This document shows positions 12,060-22,113 of a stretch of DNA of 64,000 nt, piece by piece. This DNA comes from Escherichia sp. ESNIH1 (GTDB lineage Bacteria > Pseudomonadota > Gammaproteobacteria > Enterobacterales > Enterobacteriaceae). Every line of letters begins with the position of its first letter. The first letter of the stretch is position 1. The notes beneath the pieces are model-generated. The model did not search any database. It was not told the origin of the DNA and saw only the letters and a list, made by a program, of their open reading frames with translations. The position numbers and the translations under genes were made by a program. The stretch spans positions 186,001 to 250,000 of the forward strand of contig PQKR01000001.1 in assembly GCA_002918705.1 (NCBI GenBank), read 5' to 3'.

Positions 12060-13400
12060 TTAACGCACCATGCATGGGCGTTTGTTATCAAACGTCCAGC
12101 CAGGGATCAGGTACTGCATACCCATAGCATCGTCGCGTGCGCCGAGACCGTGCTTCTGGTACAGCTCGTGCGCCTTCATTACCTGGTCCATGTCCAGCTC
12201 AACGCCAAGGCCCGGCGTGCTCGGTACCTGCACCATCCCGCCTTTGATCTCAAACGGCGCTTTGGTCAGGCGCTGGTTGCCCTCCTGCCAGATCCAGTGG
12301 GTATCGATAGCGGTGATTTTGCCCGGCGCGGCGGCGGCCACGTGGGTAAACATCGCCAGCGAAATATCGAAGTGGTTGTTAGAGTGTGAGCCCCAGGTCA
12401 GGCCGAACTCGTGGCACATCTGCGCCACGCGCACGGAGCCTTGCATGGTCCAGAAGTGCGGATCCGCCAGCGGGATATCGACAGACTGCAGAGAGAGCGT
12501 ATGGCCCATCTGCCGCCAGTCGGTGGCGATCATGTTGGTGGCGGTCGGCAGACCGGTGGCGCGACGGAACTCGGCCATCACCTCGCGGCCGGAGAAACCC
12601 TGCTCAGCGCCGCACGGATCTTCCGCATAGGCCAGCACGCCCTTCAGGTACTTACCGATGTTAATGGCTTCATTCAGCGACCATGCGCCGTTCGGGTCGA
12701 GGGTCACGCGCGCCTGCGGGAAGCGTTTTGCCAGCGCAACGATAGACTCGGCCTCCTCCTCGCCCGCCAGCACGCCGCCTTTGAGTTTGAAATCGTTAAA
12801 GCCATACTTTTCATAGGCGGCTTCAGCCAGGCGCACCACGCGGTCCGGCGTCATCGCCTCTTCATGGCGCACGCGATACCAGTCGCACTTGTCATCCGGC
12901 TGGCTCTGGTACGGCAGCGGCGTCGCTTTGGCGTTGCCGACGTAGAACAGGTAGCCGAGCATCTCCACTTCGCTGCGCTGCTGGCCGTCGCCAAGCAGGG
13001 TCGCCACGTTAACGCCCAGGTGCTGACCCAGCAGGTCCAGCATCGCGGCTTCGATCCCGGTCACCACGTGGATGGTGGTGCGCAGGTCAAAGGTTTGCAG
13101 GCCACGGCCCGCTGAGTCACGATCCGCAAACTGGTTGCGTACGGCGGTCAGGATGTTTTTGTACTCACCAACGGTTTTGCCCACCACCAACGCGGCAGCA
13201 TCTTCCAGCGTCTGGCGGATCTTCTCGCCGCCGGGGATCTCGCCCACGCCGGTGTGACCCGAGTTGTCTTTAATGATAACGATGTTACGGGTGAAGAACG
13301 GCGCGTGCGCCCCGCTCAGGTTCATTAGCATGCTGTCGTGGCCCGCAACCGGGATTACCTGCATGGACGTGACAACCGGGGTAGAAAATGAGTTACTCAT
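12060..13400 (-). CDS. gudD: D-glucarate dehydratase
   Basis: GudD dehydrates D-glucarate (and L-idarate) to 5-keto-4-deoxy-D-glucarate. It is a 446-residue enolase-superfamily protein, the same length as E. coli GudD. The catalytic FKLKGG (Lys near 207), metal-ligand segments DPNGAW and [11 protein letters not shown], and the SHSNNHFD segment with the active-site His near 339 are all present. It lies 24 bases after gudX. The product feeds an aldolase (GarL) and reductase (GarR), which are not in this window, and finally the glycerate kinase next door. Confidence 0.97.
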   Translation of the reverse strand: MSNSFSTPVVTSMQVIPVAGHDSMLMNLSGAHAPFFTRNIVIIKDNSGHTGVGEIPGGEKIRQTLEDAAALVVGKTVGEYKNILTAVRNQFADRDSAGRGLQTFDLRTTIHVVTGIEAAMLDLLGQHLGVNVATLLGDGQQRSEVEMLGYLFYVGNAKATPLPYQSQPDDKCDWYRVRHEEAMTPDRVVRLAEAAYEKYGFNDFKLKGGVLAGEEEAESIVALAKRFPQARVTLDPNGAWSLNEAINIGKYLKGVLAYAEDPCGAEQGFSGREVMAEFRRATGLPTATNMIATDWRQMGHTLSLQSVDIPLADPHFWTMQGSVRVAQMCHEFGLTWGSHSNNHFDISLAMFTHVAAAAPGKITAIDTHWIWQEGNQRLTKAPFEIKGGMVQVPSTPGLGVELDMDQVMKAHELYQKHGLGARDDAMGMQYLIPGWTFDNKRPCMVR

Positions 13401-13424
13401 CGTTTAATCCTTTTTCTGACAAAT

Positions 13425-14768
13425 TTAGTGTCGACCAAAGACGGGACGTTTGCGATCGAACGTCCAGCCGGGGATCAGGTACTGCATCGGGCCTGCGTCA
13501 TTCCGCGCCCCGCCCGGGAGCGTTTTATACAGCTCGTGGGCTTTCTGTACCTGGTCCCAGTCCAGCTCCACGCCAAGGCCTGGCGCGTCCGGCACGGCAA
13601 TCTGCCCGTGCTTAATCTCCAGCGGCTGTTTGGTCAGGCGCGCGTCGCCCTCCTGCCAAATCCAATGGGTGTCGATAGCGGTCGGATTACCCGGCGCGGC
13701 GGCACCAACGTGGGTAAACATCGCCAGTGAGATATCAAAGTGGTTATTGGAGTGGCAGCCCCAGGTCAGGCCCCAGTCGTCGCACAGCTGCGCCACACGT
13801 ACCGCGCCGGAGAGCGTCCAGAAGTGCGGATCCGCCAGCGGGATATCCACCGCGTTGAGCATCACCGCATGGCCCATCTCACGCCAGTTGGTGGCGATCA
13901 TGTTAGTCGCGACCGGCAAGCCGGTTGCCCGACGGAATTCCGCCATCACTTCCCGGCCGGAGAAGCCCTGCTCTGCGCCGCACGGATCCTCCGCGTAGGT
14001 CAGCACATCGTTCAGCCCTTTGCAGAGCTCAATGGCCTCATCCAGCAGCCACGCACCGTTGGGATCGACGGTAATGCGAGCGTCAGGGAAGCGTTTTTTC
14101 AGCGCACGGGCGGTGTCGATCTCCTGCTCGCCGGGCAGCACGCCGCCTTTCAGCTTGAAATCTTTAAAGCCGTAGCGATCCTGCGACGTTTCGGCCAGGC
14201 GTACCACTGCCTCGCTGTTCATCGCCTCCTGATGCCGCAGATGATACCAGTCGTGGTTGCCCTCTGTTTTGACGCGATACGGCAAATCGGTCTTCTGCCG
14301 GTCACCAACGTAGAACAGGTAGCCGAGCACCGTCACGGCGTCGCGCTGTTTGCCTGGTCCCAGCAGCTCGCAGACCGGCACGCCAAGGGTTTTACCCAGC
14401 AGGTCGAGCAGCGCGGCCTCCAGCGCCGCCACCGCATTCACCCGCAGCTCAAAGGTCCAGGCGCCTTTGCCGAAGGTATCAAAGTCAGCCGCCTGGTTGC
14501 CTTTGTGCACCCGCTGTACCACCTGGTTTAAGCGGGCAACCTGCTGGCCGATAACCATCGGGATCGCATCGGTCAGCGTCTTGAGGATCACCTCCCCGCC
14601 GGGGGCCTCCCCAACGCCGGTATTCCCGGCGTTGTCGGTCAGCACCACAATATTGCGGGTAAAGTAAGCGTTATGTGCCCCGCCGATATTCATCAGCATG
14701 CTGTCGTAGCCAGCGACGGGGATCACTTTCATATCGGTAATAACGGGGCTGGATTGCGTATTCATCAT
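13425..14768 (-). CDS. gudX: Glucarate dehydratase-related protein
   Basis: GudX is a close paralogue of GudD in the enolase superfamily. The E. coli homologue has been described as having low glucarate dehydratase activity, so its physiological role is unsure. The 447-residue protein keeps the [23 protein letters not shown] and SNNHFD segments. The start ATG overlaps the gudP stop codon by one base (TAATG), which suggests translational coupling. A second in-frame ATG follows directly and is equally possible. The middle gene of gudP-gudX-gudD, it differs from gudD mostly in the N-terminal capping domain. Confidence 0.95.
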   Translation of the reverse strand: MMNTQSSPVITDMKVIPVAGYDSMLMNIGGAHNAYFTRNIVVLTDNAGNTGVGEAPGGEVILKTLTDAIPMVIGQQVARLNQVVQRVHKGNQAADFDTFGKGAWTFELRVNAVAALEAALLDLLGKTLGVPVCELLGPGKQRDAVTVLGYLFYVGDRQKTDLPYRVKTEGNHDWYHLRHQEAMNSEAVVRLAETSQDRYGFKDFKLKGGVLPGEQEIDTARALKKRFPDARITVDPNGAWLLDEAIELCKGLNDVLTYAEDPCGAEQGFSGREVMAEFRRATGLPVATNMIATNWREMGHAVMLNAVDIPLADPHFWTLSGAVRVAQLCDDWGLTWGCHSNNHFDISLAMFTHVGAAAPGNPTAIDTHWIWQEGDARLTKQPLEIKHGQIAVPDAPGLGVELDWDQVQKAHELYKTLPGGARNDAGPMQYLIPGWTFDRKRPVFGRH

Positions 14769-16120
14769 TAGCGTCCTGTCACAGGTTTCAGTTCGACACG
14801 TTTGATATCACCCACCAGCACCAGATAGCTCAGCACCGCGACCAGGGCATGGACACCGACGTAGATCAGGGCACCGTTAAAGGAGCCGGTGGTGCCCACG
14901 ATGTAGCCGATGGCGATTGGGGTGACGATCCCGGAGATGTTACCGAACATGTTGAACAGACCGCCGGAGAGGCCGCTGATCTCTTTCGGTGCGGTGTCGG
15001 CCATCACGGCCCAGCCCAGCGCGCCGATGCCTTTGCCGAAGAAGGCCATCGCCATAAAGCCGATGATCATCCACTCTGCGTCAACGTAGTTACAGAACAC
15101 CATCACCATCGACAGCAGCATACCTAATACGATTGGCGTTTTACGGGCGATGTTCAGCGAGCCGGTACGACGCATCAGCCAGTCGGAGATGATGCCGCCC
15201 AGCACGCCGCCAGCAAAGCCACAGATAGCTGGAATAGAGGCGACAAAACCTGCCTTCAGGATCGACATGCCGCGCGCCTGTACCAGGTAGACCGGGAACC
15301 AGGTGATAAAGAAGTAGGTCAGGGCGTTGATGCAGTACTGGCCGATGTAGACGCCGATCATCATGCGCGAGCCGAGCAGCTGTTTGATCTGGCCCCATTT
15401 GACGCTGAACGGCACTTTTACCTTAGCACCCTGCTGATCCATATTGATCAGTGCTCCGCCTTCGGCAATGTACTCCAGCTCTTTCTTATTCACGCCAGGG
15501 TGCTGGTTTGGCTCGTGGATCACCTTCAGCCAGACAAAGCTGATGACAATCCCCAGACCGCCCATGAAGAAGAAGACGTGCGACCAGCCCACCTCGTGGG
15601 TCAGCCAGCCCATGATCGGGGCGAAGATAACGGTGGCAAAATACTGGGCAGAGTTAAAGATCGCCACCGCCGTGCCCCTCTCCTGCGCCGGGAACCAGGC
15701 CGCCACGATGCGACTGTTGCCGGGGAAGGATGGCGCTTCCGCTAAGCCCACCAGGAAACGCAGGGTAAAGAGCGCAACGATGATGCCGAAGCCGCTGAAG
15801 ATATCCACGAAGCCCTGCAGCAGGGTAAAGAGTGACCAGATGAAGATTGACCAGAAGTAAACGCGTTTTGAACCAAAGCGGTCAAGCAGCCAGCCGCCCG
15901 GGATTTGGCCGATAACATAGGCCCATGAAAATGCAGAGAAAACATACCCCATGCCGACAGCATCAAGACCGATATCTTTTGCCATTTCAGAGCCGGCAAT
16001 GGACAGCGTCGCGCGGTCACCGTAGTTGAAGGATGTGACGATAAACAGCATCACCACTATCCAGTAGCGGGCGTTAGTGCGCTTTTCGGCGCTGCTCGCT
16101 GCGTGGCTTAATGAACTCAT
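14768..16120 (-). CDS. gudP: D-glucarate transporter (MFS)
   Basis: GudP is an inner-membrane major facilitator of the anion:cation symporter family that imports glucarate and related aldarates. The 450-residue protein has 12 predicted hydrophobic segments and the motif [13 protein letters not shown] between segments 2 and 3. It aligns end to end with E. coli GudP. AGGAG lies about eight bases before the ATG. It is the first gene of the operon, and the 333-base gap upstream should hold the promoter. The regulator known in E. coli is CdaR, but I could not locate a convincing site. Confidence 0.96.
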   Translation of the reverse strand: MSSLSHAASSAEKRTNARYWIVVMLFIVTSFNYGDRATLSIAGSEMAKDIGLDAVGMGYVFSAFSWAYVIGQIPGGWLLDRFGSKRVYFWSIFIWSLFTLLQGFVDIFSGFGIIVALFTLRFLVGLAEAPSFPGNSRIVAAWFPAQERGTAVAIFNSAQYFATVIFAPIMGWLTHEVGWSHVFFFMGGLGIVISFVWLKVIHEPNQHPGVNKKELEYIAEGGALINMDQQGAKVKVPFSVKWGQIKQLLGSRMMIGVYIGQYCINALTYFFITWFPVYLVQARGMSILKAGFVASIPAICGFAGGVLGGIISDWLMRRTGSLNIARKTPIVLGMLLSMVMVFCNYVDAEWMIIGFMAMAFFGKGIGALGWAVMADTAPKEISGLSGGLFNMFGNISGIVTPIAIGYIVGTTGSFNGALIYVGVHALVAVLSYLVLVGDIKRVELKPVTGR

Positions 16121-16410
16121 TATTGCACTCCTGAATTATAGCGTTGAGCTACATTCATTCTGAAAAGCACAACCTGTAGGGATATCAGAATGACGTACTG
16201 GTGTTTATTGCAGTCTCTGTGCAGCGTCTCGTTATCACCCTGCGGACTGCGTTTTAATAACTGGCGAGAAAAGTATATGAAGCGGCCAGAATCTGCTCAC
16301 CGTGCAAGCACACAACATTCAGGATGCTTATAGTTCTGCTTTGGGGCATAGGCACAAATCGATGGGGGGTACTTCACGGAAATGAAAAACGGTGGCGATA
16401 AATGAGAGTA
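16121..16410 (-). promoter_or_regulatory. gudP upstream region
   Basis: This gene-free stretch between yqcA and gudP must hold the promoter of the glucarate operon, because gudP is the first gene in its direction. It is more AT-rich than the genes around it. I see no convincing -35/-10 pair or operator; the TATAAT at about 16138-16143 sits too close to the gudP ribosome-binding site to be its main promoter. Confidence 0.4.
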
Positions 16411-16444
16411 AAAAGGGCGATGGCCCTCCACAGGCGGGAGGGCG
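16411..16444 (-). terminator. yqcA terminator with two alternative hairpins
   Basis: On the minus strand, just after yqcA, AGGGC-CATC-GCCCT followed by TTTT is a compact terminator (16411-16427). Its left arm also belongs to a competing hairpin, GCCCTCC ... GGAGGGC. Both cannot form at once. It probably ends the syd-distal yqcC-truC-yqcA transcript before the gudP promoter region. Confidence 0.6.
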
Positions 16445-16453
16445 GAAAGGCGT

Positions 16454-16903
16454 TTATTTTAGCAGGGTTCCCCACTGCTCAACCCACGGGTTCGACTCCG
16501 TCTCCGGCTCGGGATGCTCGCTGGCGTCAATCAGCAGCACCTCACCAACGCGCTGCGCCTGCTGCTCTGCAAGCAGCTCGGCAAACCGCTTCCCGCCGCC
16601 GCAGAAGTGGGAGTAGGTGCTGTCCCCCAGCGCAATCACGCCGTAGCGCAGGTTGGGTTGAAAGCCGAGCGAGTCGCGGATCCCCTGGTAAAGCGGCGCG
16701 ATGTTATCCGGCAGATCGCCCTGCCCCGTCGTAGAGGTGACCACCAGCACGGTTTTGTCCTGGTAATAGGCCCAGTCCGCCAGCGTCCCATCCTCAAAGA
16801 CCTTAACCTGATGCCCCTGTCCGGTCAGCAGCGTCTCCGCCTCTTCGGCCACCAGCAATGAGTTGCCATACATGGTGCCAACAAAAATACCAATTTCTGC
16901 CAT
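16454..16903 (-). CDS. yqcA: Flavodoxin YqcA
   Basis: A small flavodoxin, expected to bind FMN and carry electrons in the cytoplasm; the physiological partner is not established. The 149-residue length equals that of E. coli YqcA. The FMN phosphate loop is GTMYGNS (residues 9-15), and [13 protein letters not shown] and [15 protein letters not shown] form the other flavin-contacting loops. It lies three bases downstream of truC in the same direction, suggesting cotranscription with a tRNA-modifying enzyme. Confidence 0.94.
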   Translation of the reverse strand: MAEIGIFVGTMYGNSLLVAEEAETLLTGQGHQVKVFEDGTLADWAYYQDKTVLVVTSTTGQGDLPDNIAPLYQGIRDSLGFQPNLRYGVIALGDSTYSHFCGGGKRFAELLAEQQAQRVGEVLLIDASEHPEPETESNPWVEQWGTLLK

Positions 16904-16906
16904 TTT

Positions 16907-17701
16907 TCACTCCCTGGTTGCTACCTGATACGTTTCATCCTGGTCGCTGTGCGGCACAAACTCAACCCTTTCATTCATCGGGAGAAGGCCGCGCCAGCCA
17001 AACTGGGTTAGCGCCTGCATCCAGACGTCGTCCAGCCCGGCGCGCAGGGTTAACGGCTCACCGGTAAAGGGATGGGTTAGCGACAGCTCACTGGCGTGCA
17101 GCATCAGCCGGTTCAGGCCAAAGTGCGTGGCCGCGCTGCGGTTCTGGCGCAAATCGCCATGCTTGCTGTCGCCGATAATCGGGTGGCGCAGGTGGGCAAG
17201 ATGGCGACGCAGCTGGTGCTTGCGCCCGGTTTGCGGATCCAGCTCCACCAGCCCGTAGCGGGTTGTGGGAAACTTGCTGATGGCCACCGGCAGCTCAACG
17301 GTGGCCAGGCCGCGATAGCGCGTGACCGCCGGCTGCGGCTCTTTGTCAGCCCGGGCGAACTTATCAGCAATCTTATCCAGCTCCTCCACCAGCGGGTAGT
17401 CCAGCGTTGCGGCATCCATCAGCCAGCCGCGGACAATCGCATGGTAGCGTTTCTGGATTCGGTGTTGCTCAAACTGCTGGGAGAGCAGCCGCCCCGCCTC
17501 GCTGGATAGCCCCATCAGCAGTACGCCGGAGGTGGGTCGGTCAAGGCGATGCGCAGTAAAGACATGCTGACCAATCTGATCCCGCACGGTCTGCATCACC
17601 ACCACTTTTTCATCGCGATCGAGCCAGCTCCGGTGCACCAGCCAGCCGGAGGGTTTGTTCACCGCCACCAGCCACTCATCCTGATAGATAATCTCCAGCA
17701 T
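16907..17701 (-). CDS. truC: tRNA pseudouridine(65) synthase
   Basis: TruC makes pseudouridine 65 in the T arm of some tRNAs. It belongs to the RluA family. The 264-residue protein has the catalytic Asp54 in AHRLDRPTSG, followed by GVLLMGLS and the TGRKHQLRRHL segment. The start ATG shares one base with the yqcC stop (TGATG), implying coupled translation. The C-terminal tail is slightly longer than in E. coli (260). Confidence 0.95.
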   Translation of the reverse strand: MLEIIYQDEWLVAVNKPSGWLVHRSWLDRDEKVVVMQTVRDQIGQHVFTAHRLDRPTSGVLLMGLSSEAGRLLSQQFEQHRIQKRYHAIVRGWLMDAATLDYPLVEELDKIADKFARADKEPQPAVTRYRGLATVELPVAISKFPTTRYGLVELDPQTGRKHQLRRHLAHLRHPIIGDSKHGDLRQNRSAATHFGLNRLMLHASELSLTHPFTGEPLTLRAGLDDVWMQALTQFGWRGLLPMNERVEFVPHSDQDETYQVATRE

Positions 17702-18030
17702 CAGGCGTCGCTACCGGCAAAGAGCGCGTCGAGACGCTGCAGATGCACAAGGATGAGATCACGCAGCGGATCGCTGGCGTCGAGCGCCATCTCATAGTAG
17801 GGGGTAACGGCAAACGCCTGCGGCAGCGGCTGACCGCTGTCCAGCAGGGCGTGCATACGCGGGATCAGCACCCACTGCAGCCACTCCAGCGGCGCCAGCG
17901 TATCCAGGCAGAAGGGCTGGGTACTGGCAAACGCGCTGCTCTCTGGGGCAACGCCCTGCCAGGCATTTTTCTCACGCAGCAGCGCCTCAATGGCGTACAG
18001 CTGCTCGCGTACGCTGATATGAAGGGACAT
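17701..18030 (-). CDS. yqcC: YqcC family protein
   Basis: A 109-residue cytoplasmic protein of the YqcC family (DUF446), of unknown function; it has no transmembrane segments or recognisable catalytic motif. The conserved core is LEWLQWVLIPRMHALL and TPYYEMALD. A longer frame starts 42 bases upstream, but the ATG at 18030 follows GAGG and gives the family length. It overlaps the truC start by one base and is the first gene of yqcC-truC-yqcA. The csrB terminator lies just upstream. Confidence 0.93.
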   Translation of the reverse strand: MSLHISVREQLYAIEALLREKNAWQGVAPESSAFASTQPFCLDTLAPLEWLQWVLIPRMHALLDSGQPLPQAFAVTPYYEMALDASDPLRDLILVHLQRLDALFAGSDA

Positions 18031-18087
18031 AGAAACCTCGAATGACGATCGAACTGGCGCGCAGAATAGCATTGCGGAGGGAGAAAT

Positions 18088-18453
18088 AAAAAAGGGAGCA
18101 CTGTATACACAGTGCTCCCGGTTCGTTTAGCAGCAGTCCGGCTACCTTGGTGCTCCCTGCTCATCCATGAAAACTTTTCCTGCGGTCTCCTGACCTGTTC
18201 ATCCCTAAACCGTGCTGCCTGCTCGCATCGCCCGATACGACACGCTTAATCCGTAAAGCGCCGTCCTAATCATCCTGATCCACCGGATATCCTGCCCGGC
18301 TCACATTCTCCTTCCTGGAGGTGTCCCTTAACGCGCTCCTGCGTTATCCTCTCTGCTTCGTCCTGAAGCCTTTCCCTGAATACCATCCCGGTATGTCCTG
18401 AGTCGGAAGCGACATCATCCTGATATTCACTTCGTGCGCAACATCCTGTCGAC
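18088..18453 (-). ncRNA. csrB: CsrB, CsrA-sequestering sRNA
   Basis: CsrB binds many copies of the translational regulator CsrA and removes it from mRNAs. The RNA would start at GTCGACAGG (18453, minus strand) as in E. coli and be about 366 nucleotides. It carries about 20 GGA motifs, many in CAGGA or AGGGA hairpin loops. It ends in a perfect 11-bp stem GGGAGCACTGT/ACAGTGCTCCC followed by TTTTTT. It lies between yqcC and syd, the conserved csrB site. BarA in this window is the sensor controlling it. A short ORF across the region is a by-product. Confidence 0.95.
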
Positions 18454-18625
18454 ACAAATAGAATCGACCTTTCCGCTTCGTCTTGCAAGCATGCCATAAG
18501 ACTTTAGTAGGGATTAATTTGCGTTAAATGTTGCGCAATTTTTAGTAAATACCTGATTTAGAGCTGCTTTATCGATTTTACATATTAAAAATATTATTTA
18601 ACAAAATGGCAATATCTTACAAGCT

Positions 18626-18643
18626 TGTAAGAGATCTCTCACA
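18626..18643. promoter_or_regulatory. UvrY (GacA-type) box upstream of csrB
   Basis: TGTAAGAGATCTCTCACA is an 18-base palindrome matching the GacA/UvrY recognition pattern TGTAAG-N6-CTTACA. It is centred about 180 bases upstream of the csrB start, the place where phosphorylated UvrY binds in E. coli. Confidence 0.8.
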
Positions 18644-18662
18644 GGCGTAATAGAGGATTGGA

Positions 18663-19208
18663 TTACACGACGGGCTGAAGTCGCTGAAGGAAATGCGCTA
18701 CCGAAGGGGCAAGCACGGAGCGATGACGCGTACCGAGCGTCTCTTTCACCACCTCGCCGCTTAAGTTACAGATCGAGATGACATCAAGTTCGCTCTCAAG
18801 CGTGGCAATAAATAGCGTAGGTGGCAGCTTTAATCGCTTTTGCGTCACCAGATGTCCGATGAGATTCTCCTGTACACGCAGGAAATCGTCCGCACTCCAG
18901 GTTTGCAGGAGCGTCAGCGTCTCATTCTCGAATCGTGCCAGCATATCACCGGCAAACTGTGTGGAGTAGAAGCTGTGAACTGCAGGTTGTATCACAATTT
19001 CTAATGCACGTTCAACAGCGTTTACATTCTGCTCTGTATCAAAAGGCTGAGGCTGCCAGATCACCCGCTCCTCAAGCGAGGAGATCACGCAGGGGGATGG
19101 CACGCCATACAGCGCCTCGCTCTGCGGCCAGCTATTATGGATCTCATGCCAGGCGTCGCAGTAGCGCGCGGTAAAATCCTTCAGGGCAAGGGATGTCTCT
19201 TGGTCCAC
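18663..19208 (-). CDS. syd: SecY-interacting protein Syd
   Basis: Syd is a peripheral cytoplasmic protein that binds SecY and may monitor translocon assembly. The 181-residue length equals E. coli Syd, with conserved [11 protein letters not shown] at the N-terminus, [10 protein letters not shown], and [18 protein letters not shown] in the C-terminal half. The start is GTG at 19208, preceded by GAGAGG. It is divergent from queF across 69 bases. Confidence 0.95.
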   Translation of the reverse strand: MDQETSLALKDFTARYCDAWHEIHNSWPQSEALYGVPSPCVISSLEERVIWQPQPFDTEQNVNAVERALEIVIQPAVHSFYSTQFAGDMLARFENETLTLLQTWSADDFLRVQENLIGHLVTQKRLKLPPTLFIATLESELDVISICNLSGEVVKETLGTRHRSVLAPSVAHFLQRLQPVV

Positions 19209-19277
19209 CGGTTCCTCTCTTCACTCAGCCAGGATAAACTTAAGGCAGAGAGTTTACCTGCAAAACGGCGATGAAAC

Positions 19278-20126
19278 ATGTCTTCTTCTTATGATAACCA
19301 CCAGGCGCTGGCTGGCCTGACCCTGGGTAAAACTACCCGTTACCAGGATATTTATGATGCGACTCTGCTGCAGGGCGTTCCCCGTAGCCTGAATCGCGAT
19401 CCCCTCGGCCTGCATGCCGACAGCCTGCCTTTCCACGGCGGCGACATCTGGACGCTGTATGAGCTGTCATGGCTCAACGCCAACGGCCTGCCGCAGGTGG
19501 CGGTAGGCCACGTCGAGCTGGACTACGCCAGCGTCAACCTGGTGGAGTCAAAAAGCTTTAAGCTCTATCTGAACAGCTTTAACCAGACGCGTTTTAGCAG
19601 CTGGGAGGAGGTTCGCGCCACGCTGGAGCGGGATCTCAGCGCCTGCGCCCAGGGTGAGGTGAGCGTGATGCTCTATGCGCTGGATGAGATCGAAGGCCAG
19701 CCGATTGCTCACTTCAGCGGCAAGTGCATCGATAATCAGGATATCGTGATCGATGACTACCAGTTCAATGCTGACTACCTGCAACATGCCGCTGGCGGCA
19801 GCGTGGTGGAAGAGACGCTGGTCAGCCACCTGCTGAAGTCTAACTGCCTGATCACCCATCAGCCGGACTGGGGCTCCGTTCAGATCCAGTACCGCGGGCC
19901 GCAGATCGATCGCGAGAAGCTTCTGCGCTATCTGGTCTCCTTCCGTCACCATAACGAATTTCACGAGCAGTGCGTGGAGCGCATCTTTAACGATCTGCTG
20001 CGCTTCTGCCAGCCGGAAACGCTGAGCGTCTATGCCCGCTACACCCGTCGCGGCGGCCTGGATATCAATCCGTGGCGGAGCAACACTGACTTCCAGCCTG
20101 CTACGGGCCGTCTGGTACGTCAGTAA
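19278..20126 (+). CDS. queF: NADPH-dependent 7-cyano-7-deazaguanine reductase
   Basis: QueF reduces preQ0 to preQ1 with NADPH in queuosine synthesis for tRNA. The 282-residue protein is the long YqcD-type form, a tandem T-fold. The QueF motif [17 protein letters not shown] lies near residues 90-106 and the catalytic Cys190 in [13 protein letters not shown]. The gene is divergent from syd and followed by ppnN after 127 bases. Confidence 0.97.
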   Translation: MSSSYDNHQALAGLTLGKTTRYQDIYDATLLQGVPRSLNRDPLGLHADSLPFHGGDIWTLYELSWLNANGLPQVAVGHVELDYASVNLVESKSFKLYLNSFNQTRFSSWEEVRATLERDLSACAQGEVSVMLYALDEIEGQPIAHFSGKCIDNQDIVIDDYQFNADYLQHAAGGSVVEETLVSHLLKSNCLITHQPDWGSVQIQYRGPQIDREKLLRYLVSFRHHNEFHEQCVERIFNDLLRFCQPETLSVYARYTRRGGLDINPWRSNTDFQPATGRLVRQ

Positions 20127-20253
20127 CGGCGGCAAAAAGTACGATTTTTTACTGATTTGCGCGGTGGATTCCGCGCCTGAGGTTGTTAAACGTCATATGC
20201 CAGGGCTATTGTAATCACAGGGAGCGGCGATCTTCGCCCCATAAGGAGTTCAC

Positions 20254-21618
20254 TTGATTACACATATTAGCCCGCTAGGCTCAATGGATCTGTTGTCGCA
20301 GCTGGAAGTCGATATGCTTAAAAGCTCGGCCAGCAGCGACCTTTATCAACTGTTTCGTAACTGTTCACTTGCCGTTCTAAACTCAGGAAGCCAGACCGAC
20401 AGCAGTAAAGAGCTCCTGTCCCGCTTCGAGAATTTTGATATCAACGTGTTACGTCGTGAACGCGGCGTAAAGCTGGAGCTGATCAATCCGCCGGAAGAGG
20501 CGTTCGTTGACGGGCGTATTATCCGTGCGCTCCAGGCTAACCTCTTTGCCGTACTGCGCGATATCCTCTTCGTCAACGGCCAGATCCACAACGCCGGACG
20601 CTTCCAGCATCTTAACCTGGAGAGCTCCACCCATATTACTAACCTGGTCTTCTCGATCCTGCGCAACGCCCGGGCGCTGCACGTGGGTGAAGCACCCAAT
20701 ATGGTGGTGTGCTGGGGCGGCCACTCGATCAACGAAACCGAGTACCTCTATGCCCGCCGCGTCGGGACCCAGCTGGGTCTGCGCGAGCTGAATATCTGCA
20801 CCGGCTGTGGCCCAGGCGCGATGGAAGCGCCGATGAAAGGGGCAGCGGTGGGGCATGCCCAGCAGCGCTATAAAGAGGGACGCTTTATCGGCATGACCGA
20901 ACCCTCGATTATTGCCGCCGAGCCGCCCAACCCGCTAGTCAACGAGCTGGTGATCATGCCGGATATCGAAAAGCGTCTGGAGGCTTTCGTACGCATTGCG
21001 CACGGGATCATCATCTTCCCCGGCGGCGTAGGGACGGCAGAGGAGCTGCTCTACCTGCTCGGCATTCTGATGAATCCGGCCAACCAGCATCAGGTGCTAC
21101 CGCTGATCCTTACCGGGCCTAAACAGAGCGCCGACTACTTCCGCGTACTGGACGAGTTTATCACCCATACGCTTGGCGAATCGGCCCGCCGCTACTACCG
21201 CATTATCATTGACGATGCGCCGGAAGTGGCCCGCCAGATGAAAAAAGCGATGCCGCTGGTGAAAGAGCACCGACGCAATACCGGGGATGCTTACAGCTTC
21301 AACTGGTCTATCCGCATCGCGCCGGATCTGCAGATGCCCTTCGAGCCGACTCACGAGAATATGGCTAACCTTCAGCTCTATCCGGATCGGCCGGTCGAGG
21401 TGCTGGCGGCGGATCTGCGTCGCGCCTTCTCGGGGATCGTGGCGGGCAACGTCAAAGAGGTGGGTATTCGCGCCATTGAGGCCGCCGGGCCGTACAAGAT
21501 CCACGGCGACCGGGCAATGATGCGCCGGATGGACGATCTGCTTCAGGGCTTTGTGGCCCAGCACCGTATGAAGCTGCCAGGTTCGGCCTATATCCCCTGC
21601 TACGAAATTTCTGCCTGA
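20254..21618 (+). CDS. ppnN: Nucleotide 5'-monophosphate nucleosidase PpnN
   Basis: PpnN (YgdH) cleaves purine and pyrimidine monophosphates to base and ribose 5-phosphate. The E. coli enzyme is activated by ppGpp. The 454-residue product has the LOG-type motif [14 protein letters not shown] near residue 255 and a [15 protein letters not shown] nucleotide-binding segment. Translation starts at TTG (20254), eight bases after AAGGAG, which gives full-length agreement with the family. It is cytoplasmic and probably monocistronic. Confidence 0.95.
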   Translation: MITHISPLGSMDLLSQLEVDMLKSSASSDLYQLFRNCSLAVLNSGSQTDSSKELLSRFENFDINVLRRERGVKLELINPPEEAFVDGRIIRALQANLFAVLRDILFVNGQIHNAGRFQHLNLESSTHITNLVFSILRNARALHVGEAPNMVVCWGGHSINETEYLYARRVGTQLGLRELNICTGCGPGAMEAPMKGAAVGHAQQRYKEGRFIGMTEPSIIAAEPPNPLVNELVIMPDIEKRLEAFVRIAHGIIIFPGGVGTAEELLYLLGILMNPANQHQVLPLILTGPKQSADYFRVLDEFITHTLGESARRYYRIIIDDAPEVARQMKKAMPLVKEHRRNTGDAYSFNWSIRIAPDLQMPFEPTHENMANLQLYPDRPVEVLAADLRRAFSGIVAGNVKEVGIRAIEAAGPYKIHGDRAMMRRMDDLLQGFVAQHRMKLPGSAYIPCYEISA

Positions 21619-21631
21619 TTTTCTCTCCCAT

Positions 21632-21661
21632 GCCGGGTGGCGCTCTGCTTACCCGGCCTAC
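21632..21661. repeat. REP palindrome after ppnN
   Basis: A single REP unit (GCCGGGTGGCGC ... ACCCGGCCTAC) 14 bases downstream of the ppnN stop. Confidence 0.8.
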
Positions 21662-21734
21662 TTAATATATACACCACACTTATGCTTTAACGCTCCCCTT
21701 CAAAAGCAATCGATTGCTTAGAAAGTATACCCCG

Positions 21735-22038
21735 TTATTTATCCAGAAAAGTTTTGCTTAAATCTGATAAAACGCTGCCATCTACGCCTTTTACCGGGTG
21801 ATTATCGTATTTCATGCTCGCCGCTTTGATCGCAAATCCTGGCGATGGTAGCCTTCGCCACCATAAATCTTACTATGCGCTTTTTTAGCAGCGTGTTGGT
21901 CTAAACATATCCACATAGAAAGTGGATTATTGCAATTGAGATCGCGATCACTGTCAGGGTCATAACTAAAATGTATCGTTCCGCCGCAAAATGTAACGGA
22001 GAAAAATAATACCAACACGTTACTTAACCCAATTTCAT
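21735..22038 (-). pseudogene. Possible decayed small secreted-protein gene
   Basis: The gap between ppnN and sdaC is AT-rich. On the minus strand one open frame (22018-21812, GTG start, 68 codons) begins with a hydrophobic LVLFFSVTF segment, has CNNPLSMWICLDQHAAKK, and runs into IYGGEGYHRQ. A second frame continues from 21815 to 21735 and ends DLSKTFLDK. An ATG at 22038 starts a third frame, MKLG. Two single-base changes would join them into one protein of about 100 residues with a signal-like N-terminus. I do not recognise the family, and it may simply be chance reading frames. Confidence 0.3.
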
Positions 22039-22113
22039 ATTACCATCGGGCCCTTTTTCATCAGATTTGACTAAGCGCCTGATATTTAGCTTTTAAAGTA
22101 AATGGAGATAGAG

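Noticed and set aside
18270-18497. A 75-codon minus-strand ORF
   Set aside because: It lies within csrB; the repeated GGA motifs explain its odd composition.
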